Positions 41,434-47,425 of a stretch of 47,425 nt of DNA are shown here, one piece after another. Origin of the DNA: CAYLQA01 sp964385695. Its GTDB lineage: Bacteria > Desulfobacterota > Desulfobulbia > Desulfobulbales > Desulfurivibrionaceae. Each line of letters starts with the position of its first letter. The stretch's first letter is position 1. A program made the position numbers and the translations under genes. Location: NCBI GenBank assembly GCA_964385695.1, contig CAYLQA010000029.1, positions 1-47,425 on the forward strand. Direction: 5' to 3'. A model generated the notes under the pieces. That model worked only from the letters and a program-made list of their open reading frames with translations. It was not told the DNA's origin and searched no databases.

Positions 41434-42456
41434 TTGGTTCTTTCCATTGATGAATCCATAGCTAAACTGAAGGCGGAAATCCTTTCCCCGGACTGGAACA
41501 TTGCGGCCAGAAAAATAGACCCCCTTGAAGCCGCTTTCACCTGTCTTAAAAATCGTTTCAAGACCCGGAAAAACGCCTTGGCTATTCTGACCATGGGCGA
41601 CAGTGTCCTGCAGTACATCAAAAAGAAAGACGATCCCGAACCGGAATTTGTCGACTTCCTGAAAGAGACCATGGCCCATGTGGTCAATCTTTATGAGGAA
41701 AGCAAGTTTGATCCGGACAGCGAAAAAGAGCTGTTCAAACGGATCTATGCCCGCTTTGAGATCCTCAAGAAAAAGGTCAAAGCGCAAAAGGGAACAAAAA
41801 CACCCGCCCCTGTGGCTAAAAAACAGGTGGTTGCCAAACCTGCACCGCCCCAGTCCGACAAGCCGCCGGTGTGCGCTAAACAGAACCCTCCAACTCAGCC
41901 CCCGACTCCTCCTGCACCCAAACCGACTGCAAACGCCGCCGTTGAGGCAAACGATTACCAACCCACACCCGGCACCCTTGTCCGTGAGCTGACCATCGGC
42001 TCAATGGTTATCTTGGTGGAGGAAAAACATATCTCCCTTGTCCGCCCACTCAAGGAAAAGAAAAAAAGGGCCTACATCAAGAACAGCCAGATACCGCTGA
42101 AGGATTTCAACAAGCTGCTGGGAGGACTGTCCACCCAATTCCAGGGGGAAATGGGCCAGCTGAAAGATAAACAACTCAAGAAACTTGTCCTGCCGTTACT
42201 GATTCCGCGGGGAATTGGACTGCTGACCCTGCCGGATGACAACGCGCAAGAATTGGTGGTTTTATCAAGTGGCTCTTGGCACGGAGTGGTGATCTGTTCT
42301 AGTATAGGGACAGGACCAGAAGCGGTTGCCTCCTTTTCCAAGGCTAAAAACGGCGACATAGCCGGTTCCGCCCGCCTTGAAGATGAGCGGGAAATCCCAA
42401 TACTGAATATCGACGTCATTTTGGAGCGTGAAGGATTTCTTTCCATGCCCGAATAG
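41434..42456 (+). CDS. Two-domain protein of unknown function with a Pro/Ala-rich linker
   Basis: I do not recognise a family. The 340-residue protein has a helical N-terminal domain of about 110 residues (LSIDESIAKLKAEI, then FKTRKNALAILTMGDSVLQY), a low-complexity Lys/Pro/Ala linker at about 118-178 (PPTQPPTPPAPKP), and a mixed C-terminal domain (LTIGSMVILVEEKHISLVR, LLIPRGIGLLTLPDDN, SSGSWHGVVICSS, IPILNIDVILEREG). It has no signal peptide or membrane helix. The start is TTG at 41434, which follows GGGAGGAG at the right distance. A PilZ gene comes 48 bases later, so a link to c-di-GMP or surface behaviour is possible. Confidence 0.7.
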   Translation: MVLSIDESIAKLKAEILSPDWNIAARKIDPLEAAFTCLKNRFKTRKNALAILTMGDSVLQYIKKKDDPEPEFVDFLKETMAHVVNLYEESKFDPDSEKELFKRIYARFEILKKKVKAQKGTKTPAPVAKKQVVAKPAPPQSDKPPVCAKQNPPTQPPTPPAPKPTANAAVEANDYQPTPGTLVRELTIGSMVILVEEKHISLVRPLKEKKKRAYIKNSQIPLKDFNKLLGGLSTQFQGEMGQLKDKQLKKLVLPLLIPRGIGLLTLPDDNAQELVVLSSGSWHGVVICSSIGTGPEAVASFSKAKNGDIAGSARLEDEREIPILNIDVILEREGFLSMPE

Positions 42457-42504
42457 ATCAAAAAAGGTCGTATAGCGGTTAAAGCCAAGCAAGCGAGGGG
42501 TGTC

Positions 42505-42891
42505 ATGGATACTACGGACAACAGACGCAAAAACAGCAGAGTTCAATTCTGTGCCACTATCAGTCTCGATTTCCCCGACCAAAGCCATGAAGAATGTGAA
42601 ACCCATGACCTCAGCCTCAAAGGCGTATTCGTCCAGGGCATCACAGGGCGAAAAATCGGCGACACCTGCCTTGTTTCCCTGAGGCTGGCAGGCTCAACCA
42701 GCGACCTCGTCTTAAAAATGAAAGGCGAAGTCGTGCGGGTTGACGATGACGGGCTGGCCCTCCACTTTTTTGAGATCGACCTGGACAGCTTTTTCCACCT
42801 GAAAAACATCCTCTACTACAATTCCGGCGACCCGGACAGGCTTGACGAAGAACTCTCCGACAAGATCCAGTCCTACCAAGCCATAGACTAG
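42505..42891 (+). CDS. PilZ domain protein (c-di-GMP receptor)
   Basis: The 128-residue protein is a single PilZ domain. The c-di-GMP-binding residues are present: RRKNSR at residues 7-12 (RxxxR) and THDLSLKGVFVQG (D-x-S-x-x-G) about 25 residues later. The barrel continues through VRVDDDGLALHFFEID and a short helical tail. It would read the c-di-GMP produced by cyclases such as the one at 39450-40382. It follows the unrecognised protein by 48 bases in the same direction. Confidence 0.88.
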   Translation: MDTTDNRRKNSRVQFCATISLDFPDQSHEECETHDLSLKGVFVQGITGRKIGDTCLVSLRLAGSTSDLVLKMKGEVVRVDDDGLALHFFEIDLDSFFHLKNILYYNSGDPDRLDEELSDKIQSYQAID

Positions 42892-42912
42892 TTTCTCCGG
42901 TATACAGACTTC

Positions 42913-43215
42913 ATGGCGATCATGCAACTGACCATCATTCCCTTGGGAACCGCCACCACCAGTGTTGGTAAATACGTGGCCGAGGTACAGGAGTTTCTTC
43001 ATAACGAAGGTGCCGCCTTCACCCTGACCGACATGGGTACCGTTATAGAGGGCGAGGTGTCGGAACTGTTGGCCCTGGCCGCCAAGGTTCACGAACTTCC
43101 TTTCCTGCAGGGAGCTAAAAGGGTCGTCACCCAGATTGCCCTTGATGACCGGCGCGACAAAACAGTGCATATCGGCGACAAGACCAAAGCTGTGCAAAAC
43201 CGCTTACAAAGCTAA
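42913..43215 (+). CDS. MTH1187-family thiamine-binding protein (DUF77 fold)
   Basis: The 100-residue protein matches the MTH1187/YkoF-like family: LTIIPLGTATTSVGKYVAEVQ, then FTLTDMGTVIEGEVSELLALAAKVHE. Structures in this family bind thiamine or related ligands in a ferredoxin-like fold. No TPP riboswitch (CTGAGA box) is seen upstream and no thiamine gene is near. It follows the PilZ gene by 21 bases and precedes the CXXC peptide gene by 22, so it probably shares a transcript with them. The ribosome site is weak; ATG at 42922 is an alternative. Confidence 0.82.
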   Translation: MAIMQLTIIPLGTATTSVGKYVAEVQEFLHNEGAAFTLTDMGTVIEGEVSELLALAAKVHELPFLQGAKRVVTQIALDDRRDKTVHIGDKTKAVQNRLQS

Positions 43216-43237
43216 TCCCTCTCCAGAGTCAAAAACC

Positions 43238-43405
43238 ATGGCACGAAAAAAAGAAAAAAAACCAGCATACACAATCCGCAAAGCCCCGTTCATTGTTCTG
43301 CCGATCTTTTTACTCGTCTGGCTCATAGGCGTTGCCACCGGCGAGCCGCAGAGGGTCTTGGAGCAGGCACTCCAGGTCTGCCTCAGCTGCATCGGGATCG
43401 GGTGA
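43238..43405 (+). CDS. CD1871A-like 55-residue membrane peptide with CXXC motif
   Basis: The peptide begins with a basic segment (MARKKEKKPAYTIRK), has one membrane helix at about residues 18-34 (FIVLPIFLLVWLIGVATG) and ends QVCLSCIGIG. The C-terminal CLxCIGIG signature is that of the small CD1871A-type CXXC proteins known from anaerobes, usually encoded beside a NapH-like Fe-S membrane protein, as here: the next gene starts 5 bases after the stop. The cysteine pair would lie beyond the membrane helix, suited to a redox or metal role with that partner. Its function is unknown. Confidence 0.82.
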   Translation: MARKKEKKPAYTIRKAPFIVLPIFLLVWLIGVATGEPQRVLEQALQVCLSCIGIG

Positions 43406-43409
43406 GGCC

Positions 43410-44306
43410 ATGGAAGTAATCAGAAAGTGGATCCAAATCGTTTTCGGCTTTCTCATGAATGGCTCCTGGAGCTTTCCCTGGACCAAAACCATTTATCAAG
43501 GCCCGCTCAAGGTTATCTGCGCCCCGGGCCTCAACTGCTACTCCTGCCCTGCGGCTACCACATACTGCCCCATGGGCTCCATCCAGCAACTCATGGGCGG
43601 CTTGCGGTTCGCCCTTGAAAACAGCCAGTATTACTTCGGCTTTTCCGTCATCGGCACCATTGGCGTCTTGGGCGGACTTTTCGGGCGAATGATTTGCGGC
43701 TGGGCCTGCCCGTTCGGCTTTATCCAGGAGTTACTGCACAAAATCCCTTCCAAAAAATTCGGCATTGCCAAGGGGCTGACCTATGTCAAATTTGCCATGC
43801 TCCTCCTCTTTGTCTTTCTTCTGCCCTTTTTCGTGGTGGACGAGTTTGGCAGCGGCAGCCCATGGTTCTGTAAATTCATCTGCCCGGCCGGAACCTTGGA
43901 GGCAGGCCTGCCCATGCTCTGGTTGCAGCCCAACCTCCGAAACACCATCGGTCTTCTCTTTTTCAGCAAGTTTGTTATTATGGTTCTGTATTTGGTGTGG
44001 AGCGTGCTCGCAAGCCGCCCGTTTTGTAGAACCACCTGCCCCCTGGGTGCCTTTTACGCACTGTTCAGCAAAGTCAGGCTCATCAAGCTACGCTGGAATG
44101 AGGCCAACTGCACAAACTGCAAGGCTTGCCACCATGTCTGCCCCATGGGGGTAAAGTTCAACGAATCACCGGACGATACGGAATGCATTACCTGCATGGC
44201 CTGCATGAACAAGGCGTGTAAGTTTGATGCCATCTCACTGGAGATCGCAGGTGCACCACTGACAACCCCGGAAAGCAGGCTGCCTGCAGCCGGCAAGGCC
44301 CAATAA
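43410..44306 (+). CDS. NapH/CcoG-like membrane 4Fe-4S protein
   Basis: The 298-residue protein is a polytopic iron-sulfur protein of the NapH family. Membrane helices lie near residues 70-95, 127-145 and 180-205. Cytoplasmic or interface CxxxCP motifs follow two of them: CGWACPFGFIQ and CRTTCPLGAF. An additional cluster of cysteines is near the N-terminus (NCYSCPAATTYCPMG), and the C-terminus has two ferredoxin motifs (CTNCKACHHVCPMG and CITCMACMNKACKF). It likely passes electrons between quinol or ferredoxin and a membrane partner. The ATG at 43410 has GTGAGG upstream and is nearly joined to the CXXC peptide gene. Confidence 0.9.
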   Translation: MEVIRKWIQIVFGFLMNGSWSFPWTKTIYQGPLKVICAPGLNCYSCPAATTYCPMGSIQQLMGGLRFALENSQYYFGFSVIGTIGVLGGLFGRMICGWACPFGFIQELLHKIPSKKFGIAKGLTYVKFAMLLLFVFLLPFFVVDEFGSGSPWFCKFICPAGTLEAGLPMLWLQPNLRNTIGLLFFSKFVIMVLYLVWSVLASRPFCRTTCPLGAFYALFSKVRLIKLRWNEANCTNCKACHHVCPMGVKFNESPDDTECITCMACMNKACKFDAISLEIAGAPLTTPESRLPAAGKAQ

Positions 44307-44328
44307 AAGACAAGGAGTTGCCGTAAAG

Positions 44329-44766
44329 ATGATGTACCGTTTTTTGCTCGCCCTGATTTTCACCTTTGTATTTTCTACCGCAGCATACGCCGAGATGGTT
44401 TCCGTGGCCCGTGGCAAAGTGAATATGCGCTCCGGTCCTGGAAAAAAATACGCGATTCTCTGGGAGTTGGGACTGGGATTTCCACTCAAGGTTGTCAGCA
44501 AAAAAGGCAACTGGATCAAGGTAGCGGATTTTGAAAACGATCAGGGTTGGATCTACAGAAAGCTTGTTACCAAAAAAGCGCATCTCATCGTTAAAAAAGA
44601 ACGTATCAACATCCGCAGCGGCCCAGGGACCAAGTACAAAATTGTCGGCAAGGCCAACTACGGCGTGGTCCTCAGGACCCTTAACCGCAAAAAGGGCTGG
44701 GTCAAGATCAAACACGAAAACGGCCTGACCGGCTGGACCAAGCGCGACCTGCTCTGGGGCTGGTAG
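44329..44766 (+). CDS. Secreted protein with two bacterial SH3 domains
   Basis: The 145-residue protein has a signal peptide (LLALIFTFVFSTAAYA, cleavage near 21) and two SH3b domains. The first runs about 25-82 (RGKVNMRSGPGKKYAILWEL, WIKVADF, GWIYRKLV) and the second about 86-143 (KERINIRSGPGTKYKIVGKA, WVKIKHENGLTGWTKRDLLWGW). Such domains bind peptidoglycan or cell-wall peptides; no catalytic domain is present. It follows the NapH-like gene by 22 bases with AAGGAG upstream. Its stop is 1 base from the convergent U32 gene. Confidence 0.9.
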   Translation: MMYRFLLALIFTFVFSTAAYAEMVSVARGKVNMRSGPGKKYAILWELGLGFPLKVVSKKGNWIKVADFENDQGWIYRKLVTKKAHLIVKKERINIRSGPGTKYKIVGKANYGVVLRTLNRKKGWVKIKHENGLTGWTKRDLLWGW

Positions 44767-44767
44767 C

Positions 44768-47158
44768 TCATACCAAGCCCCGAAAATAATTCAAAGGGAT
44801 ACTCTTTTCCGCATCCCTTTTCTCTTTATACCCTTGCAACACCTCTTGCCCGCGCTTTGAAGTTGCCCCGCAGCGGGAAAAATCGAGCAAAAAGCCTGTC
44901 GCGCCATTCTGCTTGAGTTGCTCAACTTCTGCGCAGATTGAAAAATCTTCGCAGGCAACAACCGTTGTCAGCCCATCACGGGAAAAGACCCGGAAGACCT
45001 CGCCCTTATCACTCTCCACCTCACTGCCCGGTTTGATACCACGCAGGGGAATGCGGGAGGTCAACACAGGAATGGGGCTGAAAAGAGGCACGGTCACCCC
45101 CCCTTTTGCCTTGGCCAGCAAGGCGGACATATTCTCGCCATCGTCTTCGATGGAGAGGCAGAGATTGCGCACCCCCTGCGACAACCAAAAACGTACGGCC
45201 TGGCTATTAGTACTATACAACCAAGCCCCGCCGGAAAGCTCAACCTGCTCAAGCCCTGCAAAAAGGGGGAAATGCCCCAAATTGTTGAGGCGAAAACGTT
45301 TGAATCCCCCGGCATAAAGCTGTTCTATGACCTGCCGAAACTCCTGCCAATCGTGGCCGAAAAGAATGGCCGGCACATCCCAGACAATTTGCTGGAGATC
45401 GACCGTTATTTTGGTGCGTTCCTTTTGGTAGGTCCCGACATTTTCCGGGGTGAGCGGCACAATAACGGTATGCACGGCCGGGTCGTCAAGAATTGTTGCC
45501 TCGCGAACAGATCTGATCGCCACAGCAAGGCGGGTTTTGGGCTGTGCCTTACCTGCTGGTATGTCCCCAAAAAGGGCAGCCTGCGCAGTGCGAATCTTTT
45601 CACCTACTGCCTGCTTGTGATTTTCTTCCAGGTAACGCACTAACTCATCGTAAAACCTGTCACGCAGTGACTTGATCGCCGCAGGGCTTAGCCGGATCGC
45701 CTCGCCTTTGCAGTTCCATAAACCGAGGGTAAAGCGACCGCCTGATTTTGCAAAAATCTTCTTCAGCGAAGCACTTTCCCACACCTTTGCATCGCTGTCC
45801 CCTGCCCCCATTTCAAAATCTCGACCCAAGGATACCCCGTGCACGGTTGCGGCAATACGCAGAGACTTACCGGTCAAAGCAAGGCGCAAGCCAATCTTCT
45901 GCTTGACGGGCCGCACTGTTTTCAAGCGGCGCATGCAGGCCTCCCGGCCCGGGATCTTCACCTTGCCGGTGCCGACCTTCAACACCTGATCTCCGGGCTG
46001 AAACATCTTTTTATAGGGGGTGACGACCTCAACATCCTGGCCCGGCTCGACGCTTTTCACGCTTTTGCCTTTGAGCAACATCTTTTGCACGACAAAACCG
46101 CTACCTGCCAGATCCGATTTGGGTTGGATACGGATTCGATCTCCCACGTAAATTTTCTCTTGCGGCGACAAGATAATCGAGCTGCCCCGGGCCTTCTCAA
46201 CCAGCCCCAAGGCCTGGCCGATTCCCCCTTTTTTTGCGGCAATTGTAATATTGCCAGGCACGGAGCCGCGCAGAAAACCGCTGGTTGTTTGGCGGCCAAA
46301 GGAAAGGGCCAGGTGCTCTTTTGCCTCGGCCAAGGCGGCCTTGCGGTTCTTGGCTGTACTGTCCAGCACCAAACGGTATGCCGTGACCACCTGGTGGACA
46401 TACTCCGCGCTCTTCATGCGCCCTTCGATTTTCAAACTCATGACCCCGGCCGTAAGCAGTTGCGGAATCATATCCAGGGCACAAAAATCATTGGGCGAAA
46501 AATAATAGCCGGGCCGTTTTTTATAATGATATCTTCTGCGGCAGGGCTGGGCGCATTGCCCACGGTTGCCGCTCCGGCCCGTAAGGTAGGAGGAGAACAG
46601 ACACTGACCGGAAACACAAAAGCACAGGGCGCCATGGACAAAATGCTCAAGTTCGATGCTGCTTTTTTTACGAATCTCAGTAATCTCATCCAGAGAAAGC
46701 TCCCGGGCCAGAACAGCCCTTGAGAAACCGAGCTTTTCCAACATCTGTACTCCGGCTGCATTATGGATACCCATCTGGGTTGAGGCATGAAGCGGCAGTT
46801 TTGGAAAATGCGCCTGGGCCAGTTGACAGACCCCGAAATCTTGGAGAATGATACCGTCTACCCCAATCATCTCAAGATGGGCCAAGACCTCAACCAGGCG
46901 GGGCAGCTCCTTTTCCTTTATCAGGGTGTTGAGGGCGATAAAGAGTTTTCTCTTTTCCTGGTGGGCGATACGACAAAGCTTTTCCGCTTCGGCCAGGGTG
47001 AAATTCTTGGCCTTGGCCCGGGCGGAGAACTCGGACAGGCCACAATACATGGCATCCGCCCCTGCCTCTAGGGCGGCAAAGAAAGACTCCAGGCTTCCGG
47101 CCGGGGCCAGAAGTTCTGATGTGATATGTCTTTGCTTATCTTTTTCAGCCGATGCCAT
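44768..47158 (-). CDS. U32 family peptidase / RlhA-like hydroxylation enzyme, long form
   Basis: The 796-residue protein starts with the U32 domain: ELLAPAGSLESFFAALEAGADAMYCG-type start (LLAPAGSLESFFAAL), ARELSLDEI, and the signature ELEHFVHGALCFCVSGQC ... SGNRGQCAQPCRRRY with four conserved cysteines (Fe-S or metal site). Members include RlhA and TrhP, which hydroxylate 23S rRNA or tRNA with prephenate; others were called collagenase-like peptidases. A DUF3656-type middle domain and a long C-terminal part give a length above E. coli RlhA (about 650). The first 14 bases overlap the 3' end of the upstream regulator gene, so they are co-transcribed. Confidence 0.88.
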   Translation of the reverse strand: MASAEKDKQRHITSELLAPAGSLESFFAALEAGADAMYCGLSEFSARAKAKNFTLAEAEKLCRIAHQEKRKLFIALNTLIKEKELPRLVEVLAHLEMIGVDGIILQDFGVCQLAQAHFPKLPLHASTQMGIHNAAGVQMLEKLGFSRAVLARELSLDEITEIRKKSSIELEHFVHGALCFCVSGQCLFSSYLTGRSGNRGQCAQPCRRRYHYKKRPGYYFSPNDFCALDMIPQLLTAGVMSLKIEGRMKSAEYVHQVVTAYRLVLDSTAKNRKAALAEAKEHLALSFGRQTTSGFLRGSVPGNITIAAKKGGIGQALGLVEKARGSSIILSPQEKIYVGDRIRIQPKSDLAGSGFVVQKMLLKGKSVKSVEPGQDVEVVTPYKKMFQPGDQVLKVGTGKVKIPGREACMRRLKTVRPVKQKIGLRLALTGKSLRIAATVHGVSLGRDFEMGAGDSDAKVWESASLKKIFAKSGGRFTLGLWNCKGEAIRLSPAAIKSLRDRFYDELVRYLEENHKQAVGEKIRTAQAALFGDIPAGKAQPKTRLAVAIRSVREATILDDPAVHTVIVPLTPENVGTYQKERTKITVDLQQIVWDVPAILFGHDWQEFRQVIEQLYAGGFKRFRLNNLGHFPLFAGLEQVELSGGAWLYSTNSQAVRFWLSQGVRNLCLSIEDDGENMSALLAKAKGGVTVPLFSPIPVLTSRIPLRGIKPGSEVESDKGEVFRVFSRDGLTTVVACEDFSICAEVEQLKQNGATGFLLDFSRCGATSKRGQEVLQGYKEKRDAEKSIPLNYFRGLV

Positions 47159-47425
47159 AGCGCTTCATTTTTTTGAGCAGGCCCTGTCTGGTGATCTTTA
47201 ACAGGCGGGCTGATTTACTCTTGTTGCCCCCGGCTTTTGCCAAGGCAGTGTTGATCAGCTGGATCTCCAGATCGCGCACCAGCTCCGGCATGGCAAGATT
47301 GCCACTGCGAGTCTTTGCTACCTCCTGCACCCCTTTCGGCTCGATTGGGGCAGCAAGCAGTTCCTTTGAGCAACGATCAGTTTGAATCATTTCGCCACTG
47401 GCTGTCAAGGCCACCAAACGCTCTA
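47145..47425 (-). CDS. Sigma-54-dependent Fis-type regulator, C-terminal part, cut by window edge
   Basis: About 93 codons are visible. They read, from the edge, ERLVALTASGEMIQTD, which matches the end of an NtrC-type AAA+ domain (...ELENVxERLVAL), then a linker and the Fis helix-turn-helix LRDLE-like VRDLEIQLINTALAKAGGNKSKSARLLKITRQGLLKKMKRYG (key part GGNKSKSARLLKITRQGL). The start and the receiver/AAA+ core lie outside the window. It could be an activator of sigma-54 promoters such as those of the flagellar genes, but the target is not visible. Confidence 0.85.
   Translation of the reverse strand, partial: ERLVALTASGEMIQTDRCSKELLAAPIEPKGVQEVAKTRSGNLAMPELVRDLEIQLINTALAKAGGNKSKSARLLKITRQGLLKKMKRYGIG

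Noticed and set aside
42860..42912. TPP riboswitch before the thiamine-binding-like gene
   Set aside because: The gap is 21 bases and has no CTGAGA box.

Overview
The window reads as chromosomal DNA of a motile, anaerobic, Gram-negative bacterium, most likely a deltaproteobacterium (Desulfobacterota, Desulfobulbales-like). This assignment is inferred from a polar-flagellum type gene order with sigma-54 and sigma-28 promoters, CsrA/FliW control, a hybrid-cluster protein with its own ferredoxin, a NapH-like iron-sulfur membrane protein, lipoproteins and L/P-ring genes. No rRNA or tRNA gene and no CRISPR array was seen. Two 100-N scaffold gaps (4989-5088 and 36617-36716) are each flanked by exactly the same 55 bases on both sides. 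This is the signature of unmerged k=55 de Bruijn contigs, so apparent duplications and frame breaks there are assembly effects.

Region 1 (1-6555, all minus strand): sfsA, queC and nagZ form a likely operon; then comes a single gene fusing a ribosome-hibernation domain to a cold-shock domain, with a structured leader and a strong terminator; then glmS and gmd (amino-sugar and GDP-sugar supply; gmd runs off the left edge).

Region 2 (6613-19006): flagellar block. An FhlB-like export-switch protein is followed by flgF-flgG-flgA-flgH, flgI-flgJ-flgN-flgK-flgL, then csrA-fliW, with flgM convergent. Sigma-54 type -24/-12 sites precede flgF and flgI and a near-consensus sigma-28 site precedes flgM, giving rod/ring genes early and the anti-sigma factor late. 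FlgK and FlgL are far longer than usual and share an inserted module.

Region 3 (19338-26281): housekeeping genes: polA, ppiD, a small J-domain protein, plsY, a guanine-deaminase-like enzyme, and a cysteine-cluster gene broken by a frameshift.

Region 4 (26282-31956): hcp behind an FNR/HcpR-type box, then a zinc-ribbon HD-domain protein and a ferredoxin-like protein (a candidate nitrosative-stress unit), a TlpA-like thioredoxin, a small secreted Lys-rich protein with its own promoter and terminator, and uppP.

Region 5 (32008-35528): two methyltransferases, a perfect inverted pair of REP-like elements, and mnmG.

Region 6 (35525-47425): signalling and envelope functions. A substrate-binding lipoprotein overlaps a hybrid histidine kinase; a PAS-GGDEF diguanylate cyclase is paired with a prepilin peptidase. 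On the plus strand are an unrecognised two-domain protein, a PilZ protein, an MTH1187-type thiamine-binding protein, a 55-residue CXXC membrane peptide, a NapH-like Fe-S membrane protein and an SH3 protein. On the minus strand a U32 peptidase/RlhA-like enzyme follows the 3' end of a sigma-54-dependent regulator at the right edge.
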